From: Alteromonas salexigens
Lineage (GTDB): Bacteria > Pseudomonadota > Gammaproteobacteria > Enterobacterales > Alteromonadaceae
Length of the DNA stretch: 64,000 nt
Assembly (NCBI RefSeq): GCF_025628895.1
Contig: NZ_JAOTJC010000011.1
Coordinates: forward strand, 116,860-180,859
Reading direction: 5' to 3'
The notes below the pieces were generated by a model, which did no database searches, was not told the DNA's origin, and saw only the letters and a list, made by a program, of their open reading frames with translations. Of the stretch, positions 18,745-28,320 are shown in pieces. Made by a program: the position numbers and the translations under genes. Numbering within the stretch: position 1 is the stretch's first letter; each line of letters opens with the position of its first letter.

Positions 18745-19134
18745 ATGACGCCGCTGTCCATAGTTGTTATTGAAGACGACGCCATTACACTCGAAATGAT
18801 CACCGTTGCGCTTGAGTCGCGACTGGAAGCGAACGTGTTCCCTTTTTCGAAAAGCAAAACCGCCCGCGATTTTCTGTTAAAACAAACCAACAGTTCCATT
18901 GACCTGATAATCAGCGACCAGCAGATGCCCGATTACGAAGGACTCGAACTGTTGGAAGCCTGTAAATCCACCACGCTGGATGTTCCGTTTTTGTTGATAA
19001 CTGCTGAAGCCAGCCGGGATATGGTGATATCGGCGAAGATGCTCGGCGTATCAGGGTTCCTTGCCAAACCCGTCGACATGGAAGAACTGGCTGATAAAGT
19101 GCTGCGAGTCACCGGCGCACAATCGGCGGTTTAA
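18745..19134 (+). CDS. Stand-alone CheY-like response regulator
   Basis: A 129-residue single receiver domain without an output domain. The acidic pocket is in IVVIEDDAITLE, the phospho-acceptor Asp in LIISDQQMPDYEG, the Thr in LLITAEA and the Lys in GFLAKPVD. ATG 18745 has AGGGGG 4 bases upstream; a reading from 18679 would add 22 residues without a good ribosome-binding site. No kinase is adjacent. It could act as a phosphate shuttle or sink for one of the orphan kinases in this genome; its partner cannot be inferred. Confidence 0.85.
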   Translation: MTPLSIVVIEDDAITLEMITVALESRLEANVFPFSKSKTARDFLLKQTNSSIDLIISDQQMPDYEGLELLEACKSTTLDVPFLLITAEASRDMVISAKMLGVSGFLAKPVDMEELADKVLRVTGAQSAV

Positions 19135-19278
19135 CCCGCTGTACACACTGCACATTTCCCACACCTGCTAATGCCGTTTGGTACTAATACATAATAAACC
19201 CGGGTAAAAAACCACTTGGCGCCAGCTGTGTGCAACCTTTAGACTGAGTTCACTACAGACCAGACACAGGACGTATAC

Positions 19279-20412
19279 GTGAGCCAGCTTTTTGACCATA
19301 CGCCAGACCGAACCCAACAGCACTCGTTTAAGTGGGAGCGTTATAAGGGCAAAGATATTTTGCCCGCGTGGGTCGCCGACACCGAGTTTCGGTGTGCCCA
19401 GCCTATTCTTGATGCACTGCAGGCGAGGGTAGAGCACGGCAATATGGGCTATGTGCTGCCCGGCCAGTTCCAGCCCGGCATAGAAGCCATCCAGCGCTGG
19501 CTCAAAGACAAGCACGACTGGCAGGTAGAGAGCAACTGGATTGTGTGGATGCCAGGTGTGGTCCCGGCGTTTAATGCCGCGTGCAAAGCCTACAGTAAGC
19601 CTGGCGGTAAGGTCATGGTTCAGTCGCCTAACTATCCACCCTTGCTGGCGGCACCTGGGCTGAATGGACTGGAGCGGGTCGACATTGGCACCGTGACAGA
19701 CAACGGGCGTCCCACTCTCGACTTTGAAGCCCTGGCGGAACATGCCAAAGATCCTGCATGCAGCTTGTTTATTCTCTGTAACCCCATGAACCCGGTTGGA
19801 AGCGTGTTAACGCAGACTGAGCTGGATCGGGTTGCGGACATTTGTGAACAAAATGACGTGACATTGTGTTCTGATGAAATTCACTGTGATCTGATACTGG
19901 AGCCGGGCTGCCGACATCTGCCAGCAGGGCGTGACAGCGCACTTAAAGATAGAAGTGTCACGCTGATGGCAGCCAGTAAAACCTTTAACATCGCTGGGCT
20001 GGGCGCGTCATTCGCAGTTATTCCTGATCCTAAACTGCGTCGTAAATTTACGCAGGCCGCAGCAGGCATTGTACCATGGGTAAACCTGCTGGGCCTGGTT
20101 GCCACACAGGCGGCATTCACCCAGTGTGACGACTGGCATCAGTCGCAACTGGCATACCTGAAGGAAAACCGTGACCTTGTGGTTTCCGCCATCAATGCCA
20201 TAGACGGACTTTCCATGCACACCCCGGAAGCGACGTTTCTGGCCTGGGTGGATGCCAGCGGTCTGGGCGTCGACAATGTCCAGCGCTGGGCGGAAGAAAA
20301 GGGGGTGGGGCCGTCTCCCGGCGTAGATTTTAATGCCCCTCAGCATTTCCGGATCAATTTTGGGTGCAGTCGCGCGATGTTGCAGGATATTTTAGCCAGA
20401 CTGGCTGCCTGA
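19279..20412 (+). CDS. PLP-dependent C-S lyase, MalY/PatB family
   Basis: A 377-residue fold-type I aminotransferase-like enzyme of the MalY/PatB branch, usually a cystathionine beta-lyase cleaving C-S bonds of cysteine conjugates. Diagnostic stretches are LPAWVADTEF near residue 28, NMGYVLPG, the substrate/PLP region ILCNPMNPVG, the Asp-Glu of SDEIHCDLI, and the PLP lysine in MAASKTFNIAGLG. GTG 19279 is preceded by AGGA at a 7-base spacing. The gene is monocistronic and convergent with a NRAMP transporter gene. The natural substrate is uncertain. Confidence 0.88.
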   Translation: MSQLFDHTPDRTQQHSFKWERYKGKDILPAWVADTEFRCAQPILDALQARVEHGNMGYVLPGQFQPGIEAIQRWLKDKHDWQVESNWIVWMPGVVPAFNAACKAYSKPGGKVMVQSPNYPPLLAAPGLNGLERVDIGTVTDNGRPTLDFEALAEHAKDPACSLFILCNPMNPVGSVLTQTELDRVADICEQNDVTLCSDEIHCDLILEPGCRHLPAGRDSALKDRSVTLMAASKTFNIAGLGASFAVIPDPKLRRKFTQAAAGIVPWVNLLGLVATQAAFTQCDDWHQSQLAYLKENRDLVVSAINAIDGLSMHTPEATFLAWVDASGLGVDNVQRWAEEKGVGPSPGVDFNAPQHFRINFGCSRAMLQDILARLAA

Positions 20413-20424
20413 TCGGCATAGAAA

Positions 20425-20448
20425 TAAAAAGGGCGCCTGCTGGCGCCC
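20425..20448 (-). terminator. Rho-independent terminator of the NRAMP gene
   Basis: GGGCGCC-TGCT-GGCGCCC forms a perfect 7-bp stem. On the minus strand it is followed by TTTTTATT, so it ends the NRAMP transcript. Confidence 0.85.
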
Positions 20449-20467
20449 CTGATGCGAATGAACCGCT

Positions 20468-21664
20468 TTAGCTCACCAGACTGGCAAGTTTATACATGCC
20501 CAGCCCGACTACCACACTGACTACCAGAATACCGGCAGCGTTACTCAGACGGGTATTTTTAAATTGTCCCAGCTCCTGGCTTCTGTTCATTACGACCAGC
20601 AAAAATATTGCGATAATGGGGAGCAACAAGCCGTTGGCAGCCTGTGCAAACAGAATGGCAGACAGGGGTTTAAGTCCCAGTCCCGCCACAATTACGCCAC
20701 AGGCAATAACCAGCCCCCACACCAGACGGAATGCCCGACCCTGCATATTATCTGATAACGACAGTGCGCCGCAGACCGCATAAGCCGCTGCCAATGGCGC
20801 AGTGATGGCGCTGGTAAGGCCGGCAGAAAATAACCCTAACGCAAAGAAGCCCTGGGCCCAGTCGCCCAATACCGGTTGTAGCTGCTCACCAATATTACCC
20901 GCGTCCAGTGTGGCAGCCTGTTGGTAAAAGGCAGTCATTGCCGTGGCTACCACCACCAGGGTGATTAAACCGCCCATCGAAATGGCTTTGGCTGACTGTT
21001 TGCGACAGGCGTGTACGGCTTCTGCCTTACTCTGTCCGGCGGTGGAGCGGGCTACCAGACTGGCATGCAGAAACAGGTTATATGGCACAATGGTGGTGCC
21101 AATCAGTGCCAACACAGTGGTGATGGCGTCGATATTCAGGACCGGTTGAAACAGCTGGCTGGCCATGGCGCTCCAGTCTGGAGAGGCCACCAGTAACGTG
21201 ATGAAAAATACGCTGGCCATAATAAATACCAGCGCCACCAATACTGACTCTATCCACTGGTGCTTGCCTGTCCATAGCAGCACTGCGGCCAGGAGCCCCA
21301 GGATCGCCGCCCAGCTGCCAGTACCAATGGCCAGAAATGCATCCAGACCAATCGCCGCACCGGTAAGGTTGCCTGACTCATAGGCGGCGTTGCCAACACC
21401 GATAGCGCTGACGATTAACGCAATACAGAGCCCCCGTAACACGGGCTGGGGGATCATATCTTTCATGCCGGCAGATAACCCTTTGCCGGTCGCTATGCCC
21501 AGTCGCGCCGCCATATCCTGCAAGACAATCGTGGCGAAAATAGAAAACAATAATGCCCACACCAAATGAAAGCCGAAATTGGCGCCCGCGAGGCTGGCGG
21601 TGGTTATGGTACCGGGGCCAATAAAGGCCGCAGCAATGACGAAGCCGGATTTATCTTTTGCCAT
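20468..21664 (-). CDS. NRAMP-family transporter with altered metal-site motifs
   Basis: A 398-residue integral membrane protein of the NRAMP superfamily with about 11 hydrophobic helices. The TM1 metal motif, normally DPGN, reads GPGT (residues 16-19). The TM6 motif, normally MPH followed by N, reads VPYN (in TTIVPYNLFLHASLVAR). The loss of the TM1 Asp and of the TM6 Met and His suggests a substrate other than the usual Mn2+/Fe2+, as reported for NRAMP-related clades (established in general; assignment here is inference). It is divergent from a YecA-like gene. Confidence 0.83.
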   Translation of the reverse strand: MAKDKSGFVIAAAFIGPGTITTASLAGANFGFHLVWALLFSIFATIVLQDMAARLGIATGKGLSAGMKDMIPQPVLRGLCIALIVSAIGVGNAAYESGNLTGAAIGLDAFLAIGTGSWAAILGLLAAVLLWTGKHQWIESVLVALVFIMASVFFITLLVASPDWSAMASQLFQPVLNIDAITTVLALIGTTIVPYNLFLHASLVARSTAGQSKAEAVHACRKQSAKAISMGGLITLVVVATAMTAFYQQAATLDAGNIGEQLQPVLGDWAQGFFALGLFSAGLTSAITAPLAAAYAVCGALSLSDNMQGRAFRLVWGLVIACGVIVAGLGLKPLSAILFAQAANGLLLPIIAIFLLVVMNRSQELGQFKNTRLSNAAGILVVSVVVGLGMYKLASLVS

Positions 21665-21790
21665 AGAGAACTCGCAATGGTTGGTGAATTTCAGGTTGGC
21701 TTGCTACTATGCTTAACCCGCGCAGGATACCGGCTCGAAGGTAGGGTTCGCAAGTTACCTGTGCATTTGCTCCGGGTTGGTTAAGGATCC

Positions 21791-22435
21791 ATGACTGTGG
21801 AAACATTACACACACTTTGCTCTCACCCCACCATTGGCCGCGTTTTGCCGCCGTTTCATCAGGCCGATGGCCTGATTTTCGCCGTGGCTGCCTCTCCGGA
21901 TATTCCCATGCCGGAAATCTGGATGCCCTGGGTTATTTCACAGTCCGGCGACACCCTGGTCAGCGATGATGTAGACAGACTGGCGGATGCCTTGATGCAC
22001 AGCTTACGTACTCACCTTGACGCCATGCGTCAGCAAGCTGCCTTGGTGCCTGATGCGTGCCAGTGGCAACAGGGTGCGGTCATCCCCACCGAACTGGAGT
22101 GCTGGCTAGGCGGCTTATTACAGGGGCATCAGTTACTTGAGCCCACCTGGCGGGCCGCGTGGGAACGCAAGGCGAAAACCGAGTCACTGGCCGCCGACGC
22201 AGAGGACCCGGCGGCGCGGCTCAGCCGTTGTCTCAAATTATTTTCTACCCTGGCCAATTCTGAACTGGCGTTGGCGCAGCGCTCACCGGCGAATGCAGAG
22301 GCGTTACGGCAGCACCTGCCTACGTTATGGCGACAATTGCCGGCAATGCTGCAGGAGTATGTCGATCTGGCTGGCGAGCTGGCGCAGGCATTGCCGAATC
22401 AGTTTGAAACCTTCCAGCAAGATCCGCAGACCTGA
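21791..22435 (+). CDS. UPF0149 / YecA-YgfB family protein
   Basis: A 214-residue soluble protein of the UPF0149 family. The central part has the family pattern of conserved Trp residues (CWLGGLLQGHQLLEPTWRAAWE), flanked by alpha-helical segments. There is no C-terminal SEC-C zinc motif of longer YecA proteins. Function is unknown for this branch. The neighbouring gene downstream runs the other way, so it is probably monocistronic. Confidence 0.72.
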   Translation: MTVETLHTLCSHPTIGRVLPPFHQADGLIFAVAASPDIPMPEIWMPWVISQSGDTLVSDDVDRLADALMHSLRTHLDAMRQQAALVPDACQWQQGAVIPTELECWLGGLLQGHQLLEPTWRAAWERKAKTESLAADAEDPAARLSRCLKLFSTLANSELALAQRSPANAEALRQHLPTLWRQLPAMLQEYVDLAGELAQALPNQFETFQQDPQT

Positions 22436-22456
22436 TGAGCCCTGTTACACCTGCGG

Positions 22457-22639
22457 TTAACGGGTGGGGGAGCGCTGGTGCAGCACGCAGCGTATTTTTT
22501 TGACGTAGGCATTCAGCTCCGCCCGGGCATCTTCATAAGCTAAGGTCAGCTCAGCCGATTCAGGTTGCGCCCTGAGTGCGTTAAACGCCTCATCGGTCCG
22601 GCTAAGCAAGCGCTTCAGGTGCGCATTGGTCACATCCAT
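22457..22639 (-). CDS. Small hypothetical protein, 60 residues
   Basis: A 60-residue charged, helical protein (VTNAHLKRLLSRTDEAFNAL) without membrane segments or recognisable motif. AGGAC 8 bases before the ATG gives a plausible ribosome-binding site, and it lies downstream of hemJ on the same strand with a 72-base gap. The amphipathic heptad-like spacing suggests a short coiled coil. I do not recognise the family. Confidence 0.55.
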   Translation of the reverse strand: MDVTNAHLKRLLSRTDEAFNALRAQPESAELTLAYEDARAELNAYVKKIRCVLHQRSPTR

Positions 22640-22711
22640 GTTGTTGTCCTGTCAGAGCGACATACCACCTTGTATGCCGCGAAGTGGGTAAGAACTTAGG
22701 CCGGGCAAGAC

Positions 22712-23140
22712 TTACCAGGGTTTCACTACGGCCAGCACGATAATAGCAAGTAACACCAGCACAGGGGCTTCGTTTAAAAAGCGATAGAAACGTGACGAGT
22801 GGCGATTCGCCCCGCTGGCAAACTGTTTGAGTAGTTTATACAGATAGAAGTGATACCCGTACATTGCAAGTATTAACAGCAATTTCGTATGCAGCCAGCC
22901 GGATGCCCGAAACCAGTCCATACCGTAAGCAGCTATTAACCACACGCCAAATACCAGTGTCAGCAGCGCAAAGGGCGTGACAAAAAACCACAACCGTCGC
23001 TCCATAATGACAAATTGTTCATGCACGGCCTGCGACTGACTGCTGGCGTGGTATACAAACAGCCGGGGTAAGTAGAAAATCCCGGCCATCCAGGCCACCA
23101 TAAAGAATAAGTGCAGTGCTTTGATCCACAATACAGACAT
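22712..23140 (-). CDS. hemJ: HemJ-type protoporphyrinogen IX oxidase (CopD-like membrane protein)
   Basis: A 142-residue four-helix membrane protein of the UPF0093/HemJ family, which oxidises protoporphyrinogen IX to protoporphyrin IX in haem synthesis. The signatures are the N-terminal WIKALHLFFMVAWMAGIFYLPRLFVYHA, with the conserved His, and a second conserved block WLHTKLLLILAMYGYHFYLYK. Length matches the family. No other haem gene is adjacent. The CopD annotation sometimes given to such proteins is a less specific alternative. Confidence 0.85.
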   Translation of the reverse strand: MSVLWIKALHLFFMVAWMAGIFYLPRLFVYHASSQSQAVHEQFVIMERRLWFFVTPFALLTLVFGVWLIAAYGMDWFRASGWLHTKLLLILAMYGYHFYLYKLLKQFASGANRHSSRFYRFLNEAPVLVLLAIIVLAVVKPW

Positions 23141-23179
23141 AACGTGTTCTCGCAGGTTGTAATGCGCCTGAGCGCTAAT

Positions 23180-24856
23180 TTAGTACTGAGCTTTCTGCAA
23201 AAAGCTCTGCAGGGTGTTCCAGGTAATGACACCCACAATCTCAGTGGGCTCCGTATCATAAATAAAAACTGCACCACTACGGGCATTTTTCAGCTGTTCA
23301 TACACTTCATGCAGGGTAGCCTGCCCGCTTAATCCTTCCATATGATGGTAGCTCAGTGCCTGGGCGTCGTGCTCAAGACTAACATTGTACTGAACCAGCT
23401 GATAATGCACGTCAATTTCAAAGCGGGATTGTTGTACCACTACCGCCCGCGGGTGGTCGCCCAGATAGTCGGCAATGGCTTTCTCCGGGGCATCAATAAA
23501 CAGTTTGTAGTCCGTGGTCATGGCCGCCAGCACCCCAGTTTTTTCCAGCGCCTCGCGAATCGAGGAAATGGCGTAGGGCAGATTCTGGTAATCGAGCTGG
23601 CGGATAAAAATAGACCGGTTGCCAAAAAATTGGGTGGAGGTGACGTAGGCCGGCACAATAACCAGCATGGCCGGCAGAATAATTTGCGGTGAATAGGAAA
23701 GCTCCATGACCGCTGACAGCGCGGCCAGCGGGGCGTGCAGCACAGCCGTGAGCATGCCGGCGACGCCCAGTAAAGCAAAACTGCTGGTGTACTCCTGCAC
23801 ATTCAGTAACGAGGATAACGGTAGCAGCAGTACCGCCCCGGCCAGCATACCAATCACCATCACCGGCCCGATAATACCGCCAGGTACACCCAATCCGATG
23901 GCACACACTGCAAGTACGGTTTTGGCAACTAATACTGCAATAAGCAACCAGGTGCCAGGCCCGGCGGCAAACAGGTTCTCCACGTCAATAAAACTTGCGC
24001 CCCGCGCTTCGGGTAACAGCATGCCTACCACGCCGGTGATCACCGCCGCCAGCACCAGCCGCCACATCATATTGACCGGCCGGAATAACGTCATAATATG
24101 CATCAGCAGGTTGTTAAACAGGGTAGCCAGCATGCCCAGCAAAATGCCCAGTAAAATCAGATAGAAGTACATCCATTCGCTGAATACGGCGAACGATAAG
24201 AACGAGAGTTCGTTGATTTCACCGAATACCATGCGGGTGAGCACCGAGCCACACGCGGCAGCCAGCATAACAGGCACAAAAATGTGAATTTTATATTCAC
24301 GCAGCACCACCTCCATCACGAAAATGACTGCTGCAAACGGGGTATTGAACGAGGCAGAAATGCCGGCGGCTATGCCACACCCAGCCAGGATCCGGATACT
24401 GTTGTAAGGAAGCCGGAACCACTGACCGAGAAAGCTGCTACCGGCGGCGCCTAAATGCACCGACGGTCCCTCGCGGCCTACTACAAAGCCGCCGGCAAGG
24501 GCCAGCATGCCACCAAAAAACTGATTAATGGTGGTACGAAAGGGCACATGCCCGTAGTAATACTTTACCCGGTGAATGATGAAGGGGATCCCCATCCGGT
24601 AATGCTTGAAGCCCGTTACAAAGGCAATGGCCAGAATGATAAGGGCGGCCATGAGCGGCATGAGCAGGTAAACTGGCCAGTCACTGTCAAACCATGAGCG
24701 CAACATGGAAAAGCCATTGTGCTGCAGCCACTCCACGCACAGTCTGAACAGAATGATCAGCAGTGCCGCACACACACCACCCACAATGCCCAGCAGGCAA
24801 AGCTGCACGGTGGTTCTGGGATGAGCCAGTTCTTGTCTCAGGGCCGACAAACGCAT
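23180..24856 (-). CDS. CLC-family chloride channel/transporter with C-terminal CBS region
   Basis: A 558-residue CLC protein: about 430 residues of membrane helices followed by a cytoplasmic CBS-type region (450-556). The anion-gate motif GREGP is present at residues 127-131, so the gating Glu is Glu129. At the position of the internal proton glutamate of E. coli ClcA (Glu203) there is Val183 (FVMEVV), as in animal CLC channels. By alignment the pore Ser107 is Met88 and Tyr445 is Phe. This suggests channel-like or uncoupled chloride flow and not 2Cl-/H+ exchange (inference). It is divergent from the DUF6776 gene. Confidence 0.87.
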   Translation of the reverse strand: MRLSALRQELAHPRTTVQLCLLGIVGGVCAALLIILFRLCVEWLQHNGFSMLRSWFDSDWPVYLLMPLMAALIILAIAFVTGFKHYRMGIPFIIHRVKYYYGHVPFRTTINQFFGGMLALAGGFVVGREGPSVHLGAAGSSFLGQWFRLPYNSIRILAGCGIAAGISASFNTPFAAVIFVMEVVLREYKIHIFVPVMLAAACGSVLTRMVFGEINELSFLSFAVFSEWMYFYLILLGILLGMLATLFNNLLMHIMTLFRPVNMMWRLVLAAVITGVVGMLLPEARGASFIDVENLFAAGPGTWLLIAVLVAKTVLAVCAIGLGVPGGIIGPVMVIGMLAGAVLLLPLSSLLNVQEYTSSFALLGVAGMLTAVLHAPLAALSAVMELSYSPQIILPAMLVIVPAYVTSTQFFGNRSIFIRQLDYQNLPYAISSIREALEKTGVLAAMTTDYKLFIDAPEKAIADYLGDHPRAVVVQQSRFEIDVHYQLVQYNVSLEHDAQALSYHHMEGLSGQATLHEVYEQLKNARSGAVFIYDTEPTEIVGVITWNTLQSFLQKAQY

Positions 24857-24962
24857 GGTGTGATACAGTGTGTGTTCGAGAATATAAATTCATGGTATCA
24901 CAACTGCTTGCTAATCATCATCTTATGGCATACTAAAGCCATTGAACTCACAGGGATCTGGT

Positions 24963-25691
24963 ATGACACCTGAAGCACTGAAAGCCAGACTGGGTACGTA
25001 TCGCTTGTCGTTACTGGTAATGGTAGCGCTGATTGCCATGGCAGTCTTCGGTTATCAGCTGGCTGACTTCCAGAAGCAGGGCACTCAGTCACGGGTGCCT
25101 GCAATGAAACGCACCATTACTTTATTAAAAGATGAAAACGCTGCACTGCAGACCCGGGTAAATCAGCTGGAGGTTGCACTGAACCTGGCCGAGCAGGAAG
25201 CACAAAGTGGCCGTCAGTTGCAGCAGGAGCACTTGCAAACTATTGCCGAACTACAAACCCAATTGGGCTTTTATCAGAACGTAATGGCGCCGGAAACTAC
25301 CCAGGATGGTTTTTTTATAGACGGTATACAGGCCATTGCTAATGCCAGTGACGATCAATTCACGCTGCGTTTCGTGCTACTGCAGCAGCGGGATAACCGG
25401 GCCATCGTAAAAGGAAACCTTGAAGTGGCGATTGTTGGTAGCCAGGATGGCGAGCCCGTTACGTTAACTGCGGGAAGTGAGCAGTTTCTGCCAGAAGGAC
25501 CGATAAAGTACCGGTTTAAGTATTTTCAGACGGTCAATGTGAAATTTACGCTGCCGACTGGCTTTGTGCCGGAGTCGGTGCGCTTCGACACGTATGTGTA
25601 TCAGTACACCACTTTACGGGGGCGCTATCAGCGCACAGTGCCATGGGAGAAGGTGGTGGCCGGGGAATCGCCTGCGGAGGACACCCCCTGA
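24963..25691 (+). CDS. DUF6776-type single-pass membrane protein
   Basis: A 242-residue protein with a cytoplasmic N-terminus and one transmembrane helix near residues 15-35 (LSLLVMVALIAMAVFGYQL). A coiled coil of about 60 residues follows (LLKDENAALQTRVNQLEVAL), then a C-terminal beta-rich domain ending in VRFDTYVYQYTTLRGRYQRTVPW. ATG 24963 has AGGGA 6 bases upstream; a TTG 21 bases earlier is less likely. It matches the DUF6776 proteins seen in Alteromonadales (from memory). Function unknown. Confidence 0.72.
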   Translation: MTPEALKARLGTYRLSLLVMVALIAMAVFGYQLADFQKQGTQSRVPAMKRTITLLKDENAALQTRVNQLEVALNLAEQEAQSGRQLQQEHLQTIAELQTQLGFYQNVMAPETTQDGFFIDGIQAIANASDDQFTLRFVLLQQRDNRAIVKGNLEVAIVGSQDGEPVTLTAGSEQFLPEGPIKYRFKYFQTVNVKFTLPTGFVPESVRFDTYVYQYTTLRGRYQRTVPWEKVVAGESPAEDTP

Positions 25692-25738
25692 CGCAGGATT
25701 ACGCTCAGGCGGTCCTGCGGGGTAGGGAGGTAGCAACG

Positions 25739-26770
25739 CTAGGCGTTACTACCAGCGTCAAACCAGTGCCGGGTGCGGTTGGCAAACCAAACCAGCGACA
25801 GCATCACCGGTACTTCCACCAGCACACCCACCACGGTTGCGAGTGCGGCACCCGAGTGTAGCCCGAATACTGAAATAGCCACGGCCACCGCCAGTTCAAA
25901 AAAGTTGGAGGTGCCAATCATGCAGGCCGGCGCGGCCACGTTGTGTGGCAGTTTTAGTCGTTTCGCCAGCCAGTATGCCAGTGCAAAAATGCCGTAAGTC
26001 TGAATTAACAGCGGGATAGCAATGAGCACGATGGCTTCGGGTTTGTCTAAAATGGTCTCCGACTGAAAGCCGAATAGCAGTACCACGGTGGCAATCAGCC
26101 CCACGATAGACCAGGGCTTCATGGTATCCAGAAACCGGTTCAGGCGCGTGTGGTCATCTTTTTTATCCAATCGCTTGCGGGTATACGCCCCCGCCAGAAG
26201 CGGTACCAGTACATACAGTAGTACCGACAACAACAGGGTATCCCACGGCACGGTGATATCTGTCACCCCAAGCAGTAAGCCGGCCAGGGGGGCGAAAGCA
26301 AAGATCATAATCACATCGTTGATTGAGACCTGCACCAGGGTGTAGTTGGCATCGCCTCGTGTGAGCTGACTCCATACAAATACCATAGCCGTACAGGGAG
26401 CCACACCCAACAGGATCATACCGGCAATGTACTCACTGGCGGTTTGTGGGTCGACCCAGTCTGCAAAGATGCCTTTGAAAAATAACCAGCCTAATAAGGC
26501 CATTGTAAAAGGCTTAACCAGCCAGTTTACAATGAGGGTGAGAATAAGCCCTCTGGGCTTCTTACCCACATCTTTGATAGACGAGAAGTCGATTTGTACC
26601 ATCATGGGGTAAATCATCAGCCAGATGAGTACCGCGATGACGAGATTGACGTGTGCATATTCAAACTGCGCGACGGTTTCGAAAATACCGGGTACCAGTG
26701 TGCCGGCGGTTATCCCCACCAGAATAGCCAGCCCTACCCAGACACTTAAGAAACGTTCAAAAAATCCCAT
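25739..26770 (-). CDS. arsB: ACR3-type arsenite efflux transporter
   Basis: A 343-residue inner-membrane carrier of the ACR3 family, which extrudes arsenite using the proton gradient. Ten hydrophobic helices are present, with the family stretch [17 protein letters not shown] holding the essential Cys, and [17 protein letters not shown] in the later half. It is the last gene of arsR-arsC-arsH-acr3; the gap to arsH is 9 bases. It is not a member of the unrelated ArsB (E. coli type) family, although the symbol is shared. Confidence 0.93.
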   Translation of the reverse strand: MGFFERFLSVWVGLAILVGITAGTLVPGIFETVAQFEYAHVNLVIAVLIWLMIYPMMVQIDFSSIKDVGKKPRGLILTLIVNWLVKPFTMALLGWLFFKGIFADWVDPQTASEYIAGMILLGVAPCTAMVFVWSQLTRGDANYTLVQVSINDVIMIFAFAPLAGLLLGVTDITVPWDTLLLSVLLYVLVPLLAGAYTRKRLDKKDDHTRLNRFLDTMKPWSIVGLIATVVLLFGFQSETILDKPEAIVLIAIPLLIQTYGIFALAYWLAKRLKLPHNVAAPACMIGTSNFFELAVAVAISVFGLHSGAALATVVGVLVEVPVMLSLVWFANRTRHWFDAGSNA

Positions 26771-26779
26771 GCTATTCTC

Positions 26780-27499
26780 CTATATGGCCCGTTGGTTTAC
26801 GCGCTGACTGACCTGGTCGGCAGACTCCACCCGTTCTGAATAACGATCGACCAGATGCGCCTGATTATCACGCAACAACAATGTGAACTTCATTAGCTCT
26901 TCCATCACGTCCACGATGCGATTGTAGAAGGGGGACGGCTTCATGCGACCATCTTCTTCAAACTCCATGAAGGCTTTGGGTACCGAAGACTGATTGGGTA
27001 TGGTCACCATGCGCATCCAGCGGCCCAGTACACGGAGCTGATTGACGGTATTAAACGATTGTGAGCCACCACACACCTGCATTACTGCCAGGGTTTTACC
27101 TTGGGTAGGGCGCACACCGCCGAGGTTCAGCGGCACCCAGTCTATCTGGCTCTTAAAAATACTGGTCATTGAACCGTGACGCTCGGGGGAACACCATACC
27201 TGACCTTCAGACCATATCATTAACTCGCGCAACTCCTGCACCTTGGGGTGGGTATCTTCGCAGGAGTTTGTCTGCGGCAGGCCTTCAGGGTTAAATATGC
27301 GCGTTTCCGCGCCCATAGCTGTAAGTAGCCGTGCGCTCTCTTCCACCACCAGGCGACTGAACGACCGCGTACGCAGCGAGCCATACAGCAGTAATATTTT
27401 AGGCTTATGGCTGGATGGCGTTGCGGCAAAATGACGGTGGTCCGGCGCCTGGAATTGCTCTGGATCGATATTCGGTAATGTGTGATCGATATCGCTCAT
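26780..27499 (-). CDS. arsH: ArsH NADPH-dependent FMN reductase / organoarsenical oxidase
   Basis: A 239-residue flavodoxin-like protein matching ArsH, which oxidises trivalent methyl- or phenylarsenicals with NADPH and FMN. FMN-loop motif [11 protein letters not shown] and the ArsH-specific blocks [20 protein letters not shown] and [12 protein letters not shown] are clear. Its ATG overlaps the arsC stop by one base (TAATG), so the two are translationally coupled. Confidence 0.94.
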   Translation of the reverse strand: MSDIDHTLPNIDPEQFQAPDHRHFAATPSSHKPKILLLYGSLRTRSFSRLVVEESARLLTAMGAETRIFNPEGLPQTNSCEDTHPKVQELRELMIWSEGQVWCSPERHGSMTSIFKSQIDWVPLNLGGVRPTQGKTLAVMQVCGGSQSFNTVNQLRVLGRWMRMVTIPNQSSVPKAFMEFEEDGRMKPSPFYNRIVDVMEELMKFTLLLRDNQAHLVDRYSERVESADQVSQRVNQRAI

Positions 27500-27969
27500 T
27501 AGCGTGCTCCTGACTGTTTAAGTGCTGTGGCCACTTGATTGATGTCAGAGGTGGTATCGAGAATGCCCAGAAGGGTATCTACCCGCTGCTCAATCTCATG
27601 AATACACGCAGCAAATGCCTGAGCTTTTTGTTCTTCACTGCCGGTAGATTTTGACGGATCGGCCAGTCCCCAGTGCACTTTAACGCTCTTTGTGAAGTAG
27701 AGAGGGCAGGCTTCGCCAGCAGCAGCGTCACACACAGTAATTACTAAGTCTGGTGCAAAGTCTTCAAACGCATCCCACGACTGACTTTCCAGACCGTCGG
27801 TGACGTAACCGTGCTCCTCAAGGTAGCGGAGGCTCAGCGGATGCACTTCGCCAGCAGGCTGGCTGCCAGCACTGCGCGCTTCGATGCGCCCGGCTGCCCG
27901 CTGGTTGCTGATTGCCTCGCAGAGGATGCTGCGGCACCGGTTATGGGTACAAATATACAGAATTTTCAT
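27499..27969 (-). CDS. arsC: Arsenate reductase, low-molecular-weight phosphatase type
   Basis: A 156-residue arsenate reductase with the PTP-like P-loop CTHNRCRS (CX5R) at residues 7-14. The DPSK block near residue 107 holds the general-acid Asp, and the redox partner cysteines lie in the [13 protein letters not shown] segment. It is the thioredoxin- or mycothiol/glutaredoxin-independent low-Mr phosphatase fold, not the glutaredoxin-linked ArsC of plasmid R773. Second gene of the arsenic operon, 15 bases after arsR. Confidence 0.92.
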   Translation of the reverse strand: MKILYICTHNRCRSILCEAISNQRAAGRIEARSAGSQPAGEVHPLSLRYLEEHGYVTDGLESQSWDAFEDFAPDLVITVCDAAAGEACPLYFTKSVKVHWGLADPSKSTGSEEQKAQAFAACIHEIEQRVDTLLGILDTTSDINQVATALKQSGAR

Positions 27970-27984
27970 AGTGGACCTTTTGAG

Positions 27985-28320
27985 TTAGCAGCAGTTACGG
28001 CTGGCCAGACTGGATTTAACACGGGCCAGTGCATCGGCAAAGTAACCCGGATTGTCTGCGGCAGTGCGGTGGATGACCTCTTTCGCCCACACCGGTAATT
28101 GCGGACTTAACTGGTAATACACCCATTTGCCGCGACGCTCATCGTGCAGAATTCCGCACTTACGTAACGACGCAAGGTGTCGGGATATTTTTGGCTGATC
28201 CTGATCTAACGCAGCCACCAGATCGCACACGCAGGCTTCGCCGACTTCACGGATAAGTAAGACTGATAGCAGTCGCGTTTCGTCAGCCAGACATTTGAAA
28301 AATTGGCAGGGGTTCATCAT
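27985..28320 (-). CDS. arsR: ArsR/SmtB-family arsenic-responsive repressor
   Basis: A 111-residue winged-helix repressor. The metal-site motif CVCDL lies at the start of the recognition-helix region (GEACVCDLVAALDQDQPKISRHL), and the protein ends in an unusual Cys-Cys pair. It is released from DNA by arsenite. Two adjacent ATGs (28320 and 28317) are possible starts and neither has a Shine-Dalgarno sequence. A 26-bp palindrome begins at the base next to the start codon, implying autorepression of the whole arsR-arsC-arsH-acr3 operon. Confidence 0.93.
   Translation of the reverse strand: MMNPCQFFKCLADETRLLSVLLIREVGEACVCDLVAALDQDQPKISRHLASLRKCGILHDERRGKWVYYQLSPQLPVWAKEVIHRTAADNPGYFADALARVKSSLASRNCC

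Noticed and set aside
25739..28320. Arsenic operon as a mobile resistance island
   Set aside because: No transposase, integrase, direct repeat or composition break flanks it; arsenic operons are also common as fixed chromosomal loci.
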